NCBI RefSeq assembly: GCF_003482105.1
Contig: NZ_QULM01000003.1
Location: forward strand, 62,432 to 126,431
Direction of reading: 5' to 3'
DNA from: Coprococcus sp. OM04-5BH
GTDB taxonomy: Bacteria; Bacillota; Clostridia; Lachnospirales; Lachnospiraceae
Length of the DNA: 64,000 nucleotides
Shown here: piece by piece, positions 35,129 through 44,088 of the stretch
Layout of the letters: the number at the start of each line of letters is the position of its first letter
How positions within the stretch are numbered: position 1 is the first letter of the stretch
Translations under genes and position numbers: made by a program
The notes under the pieces: model-generated
What the model was told of the DNA's origin: nothing
The model's input: only the letters and a program-made list of their open reading frames with translations
Databases searched by the model: none

Positions 35129-36289
35129 ATGGATAAGGTAAACAGAGTAGAGGCTGATATCAACCTCGATAATATACGGGATAATGTGAAGATGATGAAG
35201 GCATGTGTAAGGGAGGATATGAAGCTTCTGGCAGTTATCAAGGCTGACGGATACGGACATGGGGCTGTTACCCTTGCAAGGGCTCTTGATGATCTTGCAG
35301 ACTTCTATGCAGTGGCATGTATCGATGAGGGAGTGGAGCTTAGAAAAGCCGGAATAGAAAAGCCGATACTCATACTTGGTTATACAGATCCTACATCCTA
35401 CGAGGACCTTATTAAGAATGACATAAGGACAGCATTTTACGATGTGGACAGGGCGAAGAAATTGAGTCTTGTTGCACAGAAGCTTAATATGACCGCGAAG
35501 ATCCATATTAAGATTGACACAGGAATGGGAAGGATAGGCTTCCCGTGTGACGAAGCTGGCATGAAGGAGATCCTTGAGATATCAAAACTCCCTAATATAG
35601 AGTGCGAGGGAATATTCACCCATTATGCCAAGGCTGATGAATATGACAAGACCTCTGCAAATGAACAGCTTAAGAAATTCAGATGGATGATAGCCCGTCT
35701 TAAGGAAAATGGCCTTGATATACCTGTAAAGCATATAGCTAACAGTGCCGGAATAATGGAGATGGACAATGAAGGCTTTGACATGGTAAGGGCAGGAATT
35801 GTAATATACGGACTCTACCCGTCAGAGGAGGTAGACAAGAATATTGCGAAGCTTAAGCCTGCCATGGAATTTGTATCAAGAGTCATCCATGTAAAGGATG
35901 TGGAGCCGGGAACAGGAATAGGCTACGGCTGGTCATTTATAGCAGACCACCCCATGAAGATAGCCACAGTGTCCTGCGGTTATGCAGACGGATATCCAAG
36001 GGCACAGTCCAATATCGGAAGAGTCATAATCCATGACAGATATGCCCCTATAACAGGAAGGGTATGTATGGACCAGTTTATGATAGACGTTACCCACATA
36101 CCGGATGTTAAGGTGGGAGATGAGGTTGTCCTCTTTGGAAGAAGGGGAGACTGTGAGATCTCTGTGGAAGAAGTGGCAGAGCCTGCCGCAAGCTTTAATT
36201 ACGAGCTTGTATGTAATATAGGAAGACGTGTTCCAAGGGTATACATAGAAAACGGCAGGAAGACATCCACAGTAAATTATCTCCTGTAG
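35129..36289 (+). CDS. alr: Alanine racemase
   Basis: The 386-residue fold-type III PLP enzyme interconverts L- and D-alanine for peptidoglycan. The PLP lysine is Lys38 in AVIKADGYGHGA, and the second catalytic base is Tyr266 in GIGYGW. IKIDTGMGRIGF and the C-terminal beta domain with GRVCMDQFMIDVT are intact. GGAGG precedes the start at 35129. The neighbourhood nnr-alr-mazF is common in Firmicutes. Confidence 0.97.
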   Translation: MDKVNRVEADINLDNIRDNVKMMKACVREDMKLLAVIKADGYGHGAVTLARALDDLADFYAVACIDEGVELRKAGIEKPILILGYTDPTSYEDLIKNDIRTAFYDVDRAKKLSLVAQKLNMTAKIHIKIDTGMGRIGFPCDEAGMKEILEISKLPNIECEGIFTHYAKADEYDKTSANEQLKKFRWMIARLKENGLDIPVKHIANSAGIMEMDNEGFDMVRAGIVIYGLYPSEEVDKNIAKLKPAMEFVSRVIHVKDVEPGTGIGYGWSFIADHPMKIATVSCGYADGYPRAQSNIGRVIIHDRYAPITGRVCMDQFMIDVTHIPDVKVGDEVVLFGRRGDCEISVEEVAEPAASFNYELVCNIGRRVPRVYIENGRKTSTVNYLL

Positions 36290-36334
36290 ATAAAGTGCAC
36301 ACAACTGAATAAATCTCATTTCGGTGGAGATACT

Positions 36335-36349
36335 TTTTATAGCGACATA
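36335..36349 (+). repeat. Shared 15-nt motif, copy 1
   Basis: TTTTATAGCGACATA sits in the alr-mazF gap and recurs exactly at 37626-37640 ahead of yebC. Each is followed by an A/T-rich ATATA stretch. It could be a regulatory site or a small repeat. Confidence 0.45.
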
Positions 36350-36399
36350 CATAAAATATATAAATGCCGCATGATTATGTAATATGAGGTGAGTTTTAT

Positions 36400-36741
36400 T
36401 TGGTGATCAGACGAGGAGATATATATTATGCCGACCTAAGTCCCGTAGTGGGTTCCGAGCAAGGGGGAGTCAGACCGGTACTTATAATACAGAATGAAGT
36501 AGGAAACAGACACAGCTCAACAGTGATAGTTGCAGCCATAACCAGTAAGATGAAGCCAAAGCTTCCAACTCATGTGGAGCTTCTGGCAAGAAGCAACGAG
36601 CTTACAAGGGATTCGGTTATACTGTTGGAGCAGCTCCGTACCATAGATAAGGCAAGACTTAAGGAAAAGGTGTGCCACATAAACGAGGATATACTTAAGA
36701 GGGTTGATTCGGCTCTTAAGATAAGTCTTGAATTGATGTAG
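36400..36741 (+). CDS. MazF/NdoA-type mRNA interferase
   Basis: The 113-residue PemK/MazF-fold ribonuclease begins [20 protein letters not shown] and has the catalytic Arg in [11 protein letters not shown] and Thr in AAITSK. It is close to the length of Bacillus NdoA, which cuts mRNA at specific short sites. The start is TTG 36400 or GTG 36403, behind GAGGTGAG. In Bacillus an antitoxin gene lies between alr and the toxin; the 110-nt gap here has no such ORF. The antitoxin is missing, unlinked, or replaced by other control. Confidence 0.93.
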   Translation: MVIRRGDIYYADLSPVVGSEQGGVRPVLIIQNEVGNRHSSTVIVAAITSKMKPKLPTHVELLARSNELTRDSVILLEQLRTIDKARLKEKVCHINEDILKRVDSALKISLELM

Positions 36742-36801
36742 AAAATACGCTATCTTATATATTTAAAGGAAGGTGATTGGTAAGACAGAAATGTCAGTTA
36801 T

Positions 36802-37602
36802 ATGAAGATATTTAACAGAAAAGCAGAAGAAGAAAAAGTAGAGGAAGAAATTATTTCCATGGTTAATGAGGGAAATGAACAAGGGCTTATTGAGGATGAT
36901 GAGAAAGAGATGATAACGAATATCTTTGAGTTCTCTGAGAAGGAAGCCAGGGATGTTATGACACCTCGTACCAATGTGGTTGCATTTGACAAGAGCTGCA
37001 GACTTGTTGACATTATGGATGATATGCTGGAGTACAATTATTCAAGATATCCGGTGTATGATGGTGATATAGATAATATTGTGGGAATCGTTTATTTCAA
37101 GGATTTTGTCAGAGAGTATCTTAAGCACAAGGAGAGTCTTGTAGAGTCGGTCATGGTGGAGCCTTATTTCGTTCATCCAACCCGAAATATATCCAAGCTG
37201 TTTAAACAGATGCAGAATGACAAGATACATATGGCAATCATCACTGATGAATACGGACAGACAGATGGAGTTATCTCCATGGAGGATATTCTGGAAGAGA
37301 TAGTGGGAAATATATTTGACGAATACGACGACGAGGAAGATGAGGTCAGGCGTGTGGGAAATGACTATGTGGTTGATGGTACTGCGGAGCTTGATGAGAT
37401 ATCAGAGCTTCTGGGCATTGAATTTCCGGATGAGGATTTCCAGACTATCAATGGCTTTCTTTTGTATGAGCTGGGAAGACTTCCCTTTGAACACGAGGAT
37501 ATACAGATAGAGTATCAGGGATACAGGTTCATCACCACAGGTCACAAAAATAAGATGATAGATAAGGTGAGGATTACTAAGGTTGAAAAATCTTCTGTAT
37601 AG
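36802..37602 (+). CDS. CBS-pair / CorC_HlyC domain protein
   Basis: The 266-residue soluble protein has a short acidic N-terminus and EARDVMTPRTNVVAFD at the start of two CBS domains (about 50-185, second at DEYGQTDGVISMEDILEEI). A CorC/HlyC domain follows (about 195-265, QTINGFLLYELGRLP). The membrane DUF21 domain found in full-length CNNM-like transporters is absent, as in CorC. Family members are linked to magnesium and cobalt efflux or to membrane repair; the old label hemolysin is unsupported. It is probably cytoplasmic. Partner unknown. Confidence 0.88.
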   Translation: MKIFNRKAEEEKVEEEIISMVNEGNEQGLIEDDEKEMITNIFEFSEKEARDVMTPRTNVVAFDKSCRLVDIMDDMLEYNYSRYPVYDGDIDNIVGIVYFKDFVREYLKHKESLVESVMVEPYFVHPTRNISKLFKQMQNDKIHMAIITDEYGQTDGVISMEDILEEIVGNIFDEYDDEEDEVRRVGNDYVVDGTAELDEISELLGIEFPDEDFQTINGFLLYELGRLPFEHEDIQIEYQGYRFITTGHKNKMIDKVRITKVEKSSV

Positions 37603-37625
37603 TGTTAATATAGTGGACGGTTGTA

Positions 37626-37640
37626 TTTTATAGCGACATA
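37626..37640 (+). repeat. Shared 15-nt motif, copy 2
   Basis: An exact second copy of TTTTATAGCGACATA, 49 nt before yebC (first copy at 36335-36349 before mazF). Confidence 0.45.
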
Positions 37641-37688
37641 TATATGAGAAAAATAAGAAACATTACAGACAAGTGAGGAGTAATAAAG

Positions 37689-38429
37689 ATGTCAGGACAT
37701 TCAAAATTTGCAAACATCAAACATAAGAAAGAGAAGAATGACGCAGCAAAGGGAAAGATATTCACAATCATAGGTAAGGAAATCGTTATTGCAGTAAAAG
37801 AGGGGGGAGCTAACCCTGAGAATAATAGCAAGCTCCGTGATGTTATAGCAAAGGCAAAGGCCAACAACATGCCTAACGATACCATCAAGAGAGGTATCGA
37901 GCGTGCAGCAGGAGATGCCAATTCAGTAAACTACGTTACATGTACATATGAAGGATATGGTCCTAACGGAACAGCCATTATTGTAGATGCACTTACAGAT
38001 AACAAGAACAGAACAGCGGCGAATGTCCGTAACTGCTTCACAAAAGGCGGCGGAAATGTAGGAACAACAGGCTGTGTATCATACATGTTCGACCAGATGG
38101 GACAGATCATCATTGCCAAGGAAGAGTGCGATATGGACGCAGATGACCTTATGATGGCCGCTCTTGACGCAGGTGCAGAGGACGTTGTGGAGGATGACGA
38201 CAGCTTTGAGGTGCTCACAACACCTGAGAATTTCTCAGAGGTAAGAGAAGCACTTGAGAAGCAGGGAATACCGATGGCTGAGGCAGAGGTTACAATGATA
38301 CCTCAGAATTATGTAGATCTTACAGATCCTGAGGCAGTGAAGAAGTTCACAAGGATCATTGATATGCTTGACGATGACGATGATGTACAGGCAGTATATC
38401 ACAATGCAAATCTTCCTGAGGAAGAATAA
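37689..38429 (+). CDS. yebC: YebC/PmpR-family regulator or translation factor
   Basis: 246 residues with the invariant start [20 protein letters not shown], and internal RGIERAAGD and [19 protein letters not shown]. The family was described as DNA-binding regulators, and recent work links members to relieving ribosome stalling at proline-rich stretches. That is interesting here because the FHA protein at 25.9 kb has long proline-rich repeats. Length is typical and the ribosome site is good. Confidence 0.95.
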   Translation: MSGHSKFANIKHKKEKNDAAKGKIFTIIGKEIVIAVKEGGANPENNSKLRDVIAKAKANNMPNDTIKRGIERAAGDANSVNYVTCTYEGYGPNGTAIIVDALTDNKNRTAANVRNCFTKGGGNVGTTGCVSYMFDQMGQIIIAKEECDMDADDLMMAALDAGAEDVVEDDDSFEVLTTPENFSEVREALEKQGIPMAEAEVTMIPQNYVDLTDPEAVKKFTRIIDMLDDDDDVQAVYHNANLPEEE

Positions 38430-38503
38430 TCGGTATCAGGCGTTTTTACACTGTTTTTTACGTATACGGCTGGTGTTTGTGCCGCTTGGAATATGTTTTG
38501 TTG

Positions 38504-38526
38504 AAGGGCGTTTATGTACGCCCTTT
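38504..38526 (+). terminator. Hairpin after yebC
   Basis: GAAGGGCG (38503-38510) pairs with CGCCCTTT (38519-38526) around an 8-nt loop. T-rich flanks are moderate, so it is a possible terminator. Confidence 0.5.
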
Positions 38527-38569
38527 AACGCATTTATATACAAAAAACAGATTATGGAAAAAATACGTA

Positions 38570-38610
38570 CAGGCAAATTTTAAATAGCTGGATTTAAATG
38601 GGCTGATGTT
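38570..38610 (+). repeat. Right half of the nested-hairpin element (copy E)
   Basis: CAGGCAAATTTTAAAT (38570-38585) is identical to 25740-25755, and GGGCTGATGTT (38600-38610) matches the right arm of the 25.8-kb copies. A 14-nt insert that repeats part of the A/T bulge lies between them. The left arm is missing. As at 25.85 kb, it lies just upstream of a start codon. Confidence 0.65.
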
Positions 38611-38631
38611 TGGGGCATGAGAGGAAAGTAA

Positions 38632-40398
38632 ATGAAGAAGGTTTTATCGTATTTAAAGGGATATGGAAAGGAAACGGTTCTGGCACCCCTGTTTAAGATG
38701 TTGGAGGCGTGCTTTGAACTATTTGTCCCTCTTGTTATGGCGAAGATAATTGATGTTGGTATATACAATAAGGATATGGGCTATGTCCTCAGGATGTGTC
38801 TTGTTATGGTGCTCCTTGGTGTTATAGGTCTTACCTGTTCATTGACAGCCCAGTACTTCTCGGCCAAGGCAGCAACAGGCTTTGGTACAGGGCTCAGAAG
38901 TGCATTGTTTAAGCACATAACTTCATTATCATACACTGAGATAGATACAATAGGAACATCAACATTACTTACACGAATGACCAGTGATATCAACCAGATA
39001 CAGACAGGTGTCAATCTGGTGCTGAGATTGTTTTTAAGATCGCCGTTTATAGTGTTTGGTGCAATGATAATGGCATTTACCATAGACGTGAAGTCAGCCA
39101 TGACCTTCGTTGTCACAATACCGGCACTTTCAGTGGTGGTATTCGGTATAATGCTCATTACAATCCCGCTGTTTAAGAAGGTACAGAACAGGCTTGACAG
39201 AGTTACCCTTTTAACCAGAGAGAACCTTTCCGGTGCAAGAGTGATAAGGGCCTTTAACAGGGAAGAGAAGGAATTTGCCGAGTTTGACGGAGCTACAGAT
39301 GAGCTCATGAAGGTGCAGCTATTTGTAGGAAAGATATCAGCCTTCTTAAATCCTGTTACTTACGTGATCATAAACCTTGCCACTGTTGCCATCATATGGA
39401 TAGCAGGTGGCCAGGCCAATAAGGGTATCATTACCCAGGGGCAGGTTGTAGCTCTTGTGAACTATATGTCACAGATACTTGTGGAGCTGGTTAAGCTTGC
39501 AAATCTCATCATAAACATTACCAAGTCCATTGCCTGCGGCAAGCGTATCAGTGCGGTGTTTGACACTGAGCCTTCTATTGTATCAGGAAAAAACGCCACA
39601 GAAAATACCTTGGCGGCAGGAAACGGCAAGGAAAACACCGGGGCAGAAGCTACAGACTGCGTAACCTTTAAGAATGTAAACCTTAAGTATAAGGGTTCGG
39701 GAGCCGACTCCCTTACAGGTCTTGACTTCACTGTGAGGCATGGAGAGACTGTAGGTATCATAGGCGGTACCGGTTCAGGAAAGAGCTCCCTTGTAAATCT
39801 TATTCCGAGATTTTACGATGCCACAGAGGGACAGGTTCTTGTGGATGGAGTAGATGTAAAGGATTATGACCTTAAGGATTTAAGAGCCAGAGTTGGTGTG
39901 GTTCCCCAGAAGGCAGTTTTATTTGCAGGAACCATAGCAGAGAACATGAGATACGGCAGGAATGACGCCACAGATGAGGAGATCATGGAAGCTCTTGATA
40001 TCGCTCAGGCAAAGGAGTTTGTAGAAAGCAAGGATGGCGGCATAGAGTTTAAGATTACCCAGGGAGGTAAGAACCTTTCAGGTGGACAGAAGCAGAGACT
40101 TACAATAGCAAGAGCTGTTGTGAAGAAGCCTGAGATACTTATCCTTGACGACAGTGCATCTGCCCTTGACTTCGCAACAGACGCAGCCCTAAGAAAGGCA
40201 ATATCAACAAGGATAAAGGAAAGTACAGTATTTATCGTATCCCAGAGAGCGTCAACCATAATGGCAGCAGATAAGATCATTGTTCTTGACGATGGTGAGG
40301 TGTGTGGAATAGGTACACATAAGGAACTCATAGATCAGTGTGAGGTATACAAAGAGATTTGTATGTCACAGCTTTCAGAAAAAGAGATGGGAAGGTGA
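38632..40398 (+). CDS. ABC exporter half-transporter, degenerate site
   Basis: The 588-residue half-transporter has six membrane helices (about 15-300) fused to an ATPase with GGTGSGKSS, LSGGQKQRL and Walker B LILDDSASALD. The normal catalytic Glu after Walker B is replaced by Asp, as in the degenerate half of heterodimeric type IV exporters. It overlaps no other preferred start and is followed after 4 nt by a second half-transporter. The pair probably exports drugs, lipids or peptides. Confidence 0.93.
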   Translation: MKKVLSYLKGYGKETVLAPLFKMLEACFELFVPLVMAKIIDVGIYNKDMGYVLRMCLVMVLLGVIGLTCSLTAQYFSAKAATGFGTGLRSALFKHITSLSYTEIDTIGTSTLLTRMTSDINQIQTGVNLVLRLFLRSPFIVFGAMIMAFTIDVKSAMTFVVTIPALSVVVFGIMLITIPLFKKVQNRLDRVTLLTRENLSGARVIRAFNREEKEFAEFDGATDELMKVQLFVGKISAFLNPVTYVIINLATVAIIWIAGGQANKGIITQGQVVALVNYMSQILVELVKLANLIINITKSIACGKRISAVFDTEPSIVSGKNATENTLAAGNGKENTGAEATDCVTFKNVNLKYKGSGADSLTGLDFTVRHGETVGIIGGTGSGKSSLVNLIPRFYDATEGQVLVDGVDVKDYDLKDLRARVGVVPQKAVLFAGTIAENMRYGRNDATDEEIMEALDIAQAKEFVESKDGGIEFKITQGGKNLSGGQKQRLTIARAVVKKPEILILDDSASALDFATDAALRKAISTRIKESTVFIVSQRASTIMAADKIIVLDDGEVCGIGTHKELIDQCEVYKEICMSQLSEKEMGR

Positions 40399-40402
40399 TA
40401 CT

Positions 40403-42175
40403 ATGAGCAGCAGAAAATTAGCAAAGCTTGAGAATAAAGATCAGAATAAACAGACACTTAAGAGGATACTTAAGTGCATTAAGAAGTATTCGGTGCTGGT
40501 GGTATTTTCGCTGATATGTGCAGCCGTTTCAGTTGTACTTACATTGTATGCGCCTATCCTTATGGGAAATGGTGTGGACAAGATAGTCGGAGCAGGCAAC
40601 GTTGATTTCGACGGATTAAAGGCGGTGCTTGTGAAGCTGGTGGTGGTAGTTGCCATCACAGCCATTGCCCAGTGGCTCATGAACATAATCAACAACAGGA
40701 TAACCTACAAGGTTGTAAATGATGTAAGGACAATGGCATTTGACAAGCTGTCAAGGTTGCCGCTTTCATATGTGGACTCACATACTCACGGAGATATCGT
40801 CAGCAGGATAATAGCAGACGTAGATCAGTTCTCAGACGGACTCTTAATGGGCTTCACCCAGTTATTTACAGGTGTAATGACCATAGTGGGAACACTGGTG
40901 TTCATGCTTTCAATCAACAGGATAATCACAGTGGTTGTAGTAGTTATAACTCCTGTATCATTATTTGCAGCGTCATTTATAGCAAAAAAGACTTACAACA
41001 TGTTCAAGAAGCAGTCGGAGATAAAGGGTGAACTTACCTCCATAGTAAATGAAATGGTGGAAAACCAGAAGGTTGTAACAGCCTTCTCTATGGAAGATAA
41101 GGTAAATGACAGGTTTAACGAGGTAAATGACAGACTTAATGTGGCAGGACTTAAGGCTACGTTCTTCTCGTCAACAACCAATCCTGTAACAAGATTTGTA
41201 AACAGCCTTGTGTATACGGGTGTTGGTATAATAGGTGCTGTAATGGCAATAAAGGGACGTATAACAGTAGGTCAGTTATCAAGCTTCTTAAGTTATGCGA
41301 ACCAATATACAAAGCCATTTAACGAGATCTCAGGCGTCGTTACGGAGCTTCAGAACGCTATGGCGTCAGCAGCCAGAGTATTTGAGCTTATTGACGAGGA
41401 GGCAGAGATAGCAGACAAGAGCGATGCGGTAGTACTTAAGGATGTGTCGGGAAGTGTTAAGCTTACAGATGTTGATTTCTCATATGATAAGAGTAAGGAG
41501 CTTATCAAGGATCTTAATCTTGACGTTAAGCCGGGAGCAAGGATAGCCATAGTAGGACCTACAGGTTGTGGTAAGAGTACAGTAATAAATCTTCTTATGA
41601 GATTTTATGATGTGGATTCGGGAAGCATAGCTGTAAGCGGCCATGATATAAAGGATGTTACAAGGCACAGCCTTAGGGAGAATTACGGAATGGTGCTCCA
41701 GGAGACATGGCTTAAGTCAGGTACTATAAAAGAAAATATTGCATATGGAAGACCGGATGCCACAGATGAAGAGATCATAGAGGCAGCGAAGCAGTCCCAT
41801 GCCCATAGCTTTATAAAGAGGCTTCCGAAGGGATATGATACGGTGATAACGGAGGACGGAGGAAATCTCTCCCAGGGACAGAAGCAGCTTCTCTGTATCA
41901 CAAGGGTAATGCTTGATCTTCCGCCTATGCTTATTCTTGATGAGGCAACCTCATCCATAGACACAAGAACAGAGATAAGGATTCAGAGAGCATTTAACAA
42001 GATGATGAAGGGTAGGACAAGCTTCGTGGTTGCCCACAGACTTTCTACCATTAAGGAGTCTGATGTTATCCTTGTTATGAAGGACGGACATATCATAGAG
42101 CAGGGAAATCACGAAACATTGCTTGCAATGAACGGCTTCTATACGAATTTGTATAATTCACAGTTCGCCCATTAA
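40403..42175 (+). CDS. ABC exporter half-transporter, consensus site
   Basis: The 590-residue partner of the preceding gene has membrane helices (about 25-320) and an ATPase with GPTGCGKST, a signature LSQGQKQLL and an intact Walker B LILDEATSSID. ATG 40403 follows GAAGGTG; the longer frame from 40340 would overlap the previous gene and lacks a ribosome site. With its degenerate partner it makes a heterodimer with one hydrolysing site. Substrate not inferable. Confidence 0.94.
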   Translation: MSSRKLAKLENKDQNKQTLKRILKCIKKYSVLVVFSLICAAVSVVLTLYAPILMGNGVDKIVGAGNVDFDGLKAVLVKLVVVVAITAIAQWLMNIINNRITYKVVNDVRTMAFDKLSRLPLSYVDSHTHGDIVSRIIADVDQFSDGLLMGFTQLFTGVMTIVGTLVFMLSINRIITVVVVVITPVSLFAASFIAKKTYNMFKKQSEIKGELTSIVNEMVENQKVVTAFSMEDKVNDRFNEVNDRLNVAGLKATFFSSTTNPVTRFVNSLVYTGVGIIGAVMAIKGRITVGQLSSFLSYANQYTKPFNEISGVVTELQNAMASAARVFELIDEEAEIADKSDAVVLKDVSGSVKLTDVDFSYDKSKELIKDLNLDVKPGARIAIVGPTGCGKSTVINLLMRFYDVDSGSIAVSGHDIKDVTRHSLRENYGMVLQETWLKSGTIKENIAYGRPDATDEEIIEAAKQSHAHSFIKRLPKGYDTVITEDGGNLSQGQKQLLCITRVMLDLPPMLILDEATSSIDTRTEIRIQRAFNKMMKGRTSFVVAHRLSTIKESDVILVMKDGHIIEQGNHETLLAMNGFYTNLYNSQFAH

Positions 42176-42244
42176 TATGCACAGCCTGCAATTAACATGC
42201 ATGGCTTGATTATTGATCCGCAGGGCTTGATCATTAATCTGTGG
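42171..42244 (+). repeat. Imperfect ~21-nt tandem repeat over a stop codon
   Basis: Units beginning ATTAATATGC, ATTAACATGC, ATTGATCCGC and ATTAATCTGT start at 42171, 42191, 42212 and 42233. Each of the first three is followed by a GGCTTG-like core. The first unit contains the stop codon of the ABC gene, and the array fills the start of the next gap. Confidence 0.55.
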
Positions 42245-42342
42245 AAGTTATGATATAAAATATTAAATTAAAAAACATAAAATGCAAAATTGCAATATAA
42301 AAACAAAAAATGTAAAAACAATATGTCAAGGAGGAACAGTCA

Positions 42343-43560
42343 ATGAAGGTCAGTGACACAGGATATACAAGAGAAGAGCTTTTAGAGATGGCGGACACCT
42401 ATCTTACAGAGAAAACAAGAAGATGGGAGTTCATTGAGGAACAGGGAGACGGCATGTATGTATACGCAGAAAACGGAGACCGTTATCTGGACTTCTTCGG
42501 AGGAATTGCGGTAAACAGCACAGGTAACTGTAACAAGAAGGTGGCAGAGGCCATTGCTACCCAGTGTAAGCAGGTAATACATGCTTCAAATTATGCCTAT
42601 ACACTTCCTATGCTCCTTCTTGCCAAGAAAGTGTGCGACACTATCGGAATGGAGAAGATCGTATTCCAGAACTCAGGTACAGAGGCAAATGAAGCTATGA
42701 TAAAGCTTGCCAGAAAGTACGGAACAGACAACTACGGTCCTGACCGTTACCATATCGTAACAGCAAAGAACAGCTTCCACGGCAGAACCTACGGGGCACT
42801 TTCAGCTACAGGCCAGCCTGACAATGCATGTCAGATAGGCTTCAAGCCGATGCTTCCGGGCTTCACATATGCAGAGTACAACAATCTTGAGGACTTCAAG
42901 AGTAAGTGTACAAAGGATACAATAGCCATCATGGTTGAGCCTGTCCAGGGCGAGGGCGGCGTATATCCTGCCACAAAGGAATTCCTCCAGGGCTTAAGAA
43001 AGTTCTGTGATGAGAACGATATGCTCTTATTATTTGACGAGGTACAGACCGGATGGGGACGTACAGGCGATATAATGGCATATATGGAGTATGGTGTTAA
43101 GCCTGACGCAGTATCAATGGCAAAAGCTATCGGCGGCGGTATGCCGATAGGTGCCATGTGTACAACAGAAAAGTTCGCCAGTGCATTTACCCCGGGTGCC
43201 CACGGTTCAACATATGCAGCCAATCCTGTATGCTGTGCGGCAGCCCTTGCAGAGATAGAGGAGATCATGGACAACAATCTTGCGGCAAATGCGAAAGAAG
43301 TAGGAGCCTACTTCATGGAGCAGCTTAAGGCTCTTCCATGCGTAAAGGAGATAAGAGGTAAAGGCCTTTTGGTAGGTGTTGAATTCAGAGAACCTATTGC
43401 CTTTGAGGTGAAGCACCAGGCGGTTGAGAACAGACTTCTCATAACAGCTGTAAGAGACAACATCATCAGACTCGCACCACCGCTTATAGCCAATAAGGAG
43501 CAGTGTGACGAGGCAGTCAAGATACTTATCAAGTGTGTTTCGGCAGCTCTTGTGAAGTAG
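42343..43560 (+). CDS. Class III PLP aminotransferase (ArgD-like)
   Basis: The 405-residue protein follows the acetylornithine/ornithine aminotransferase plan: [50 protein letters not shown], the Asp-containing [16 protein letters not shown] and the PLP lysine in [15 protein letters not shown]. These enzymes move an amino group between an omega-amino compound and 2-oxoglutarate. No other arginine genes are nearby, so 4-aminobutyrate or another amine is possible. AAGGAGG precedes ATG 42343. Confidence 0.85.
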   Translation: MKVSDTGYTREELLEMADTYLTEKTRRWEFIEEQGDGMYVYAENGDRYLDFFGGIAVNSTGNCNKKVAEAIATQCKQVIHASNYAYTLPMLLLAKKVCDTIGMEKIVFQNSGTEANEAMIKLARKYGTDNYGPDRYHIVTAKNSFHGRTYGALSATGQPDNACQIGFKPMLPGFTYAEYNNLEDFKSKCTKDTIAIMVEPVQGEGGVYPATKEFLQGLRKFCDENDMLLLFDEVQTGWGRTGDIMAYMEYGVKPDAVSMAKAIGGGMPIGAMCTTEKFASAFTPGAHGSTYAANPVCCAAALAEIEEIMDNNLAANAKEVGAYFMEQLKALPCVKEIRGKGLLVGVEFREPIAFEVKHQAVENRLLITAVRDNIIRLAPPLIANKEQCDEAVKILIKCVSAALVK

Positions 43561-43573
43561 TATGGAGGTTCGT

Positions 43574-44068
43574 ATGAGCAGAGATAAGAGTGAGATGGGA
43601 GATATCAGTCTCCTTGGAAATAAAAATGTAGCATACAAGACAGATTACTGTCCTGAGGTTCTTGAGACTTTTATAAATAAGCACCAGGAAAATGATTACT
43701 TTGTTAAGTTTAACTGCCCTGAGTTCACAAGTCTCTGTCCTATAACAGGACAGCCGGACTTCGCAACAGTATATATATCTTATGTACCGGATGTGAAGAT
43801 GGTTGAGAGCAAATCATTGAAGCTGTATCTGTTCAGCTTCAGAAATCATGGAGATTTCCATGAGGACTGCATGAATGTTATTATGAAGGATCTTATAAAG
43901 CTTATGGATCCAAAGTATATAGAGGTGTGGGGCAAATTCACTCCAAGGGGAGGAATATCAATAGACCCATATTGTAACTACGGAAGACCGGGAACAAAGT
44001 GGGAAGAGGTAGCCTGGAACAGGCTTTCAAACCATGACCTGTATCCTGAGAAGGTAGATAACAGATAA
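43574..44068 (+). CDS. queF: NADPH-dependent preQ0 reductase QueF
   Basis: The protein is 164 residues of the short (unimodular) QueF type. It reduces the nitrile of 7-cyano-7-deazaguanine to preQ1 on the path to queuosine in tRNA. The nucleophile Cys55 and Asp62 lie in [11 protein letters not shown], the same numbering as Bacillus QueF. The NADPH motif region is [23 protein letters not shown] 43574 follows GGAGG at 43564-43568; the frame start at 43562 is too early. No preQ1 riboswitch is visible and no queCDE genes are adjacent. Confidence 0.96.
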   Translation: MSRDKSEMGDISLLGNKNVAYKTDYCPEVLETFINKHQENDYFVKFNCPEFTSLCPITGQPDFATVYISYVPDVKMVESKSLKLYLFSFRNHGDFHEDCMNVIMKDLIKLMDPKYIEVWGKFTPRGGISIDPYCNYGRPGTKWEEVAWNRLSNHDLYPEKVDNR

Positions 44069-44088
44069 TAAATGGCAGGTAAAAAGCA

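Noticed and set aside
43500..43574. preQ1 riboswitch ahead of queF
   Set aside because: Only 13 nt separate queF from the previous gene and no pseudoknot-like structure is visible.
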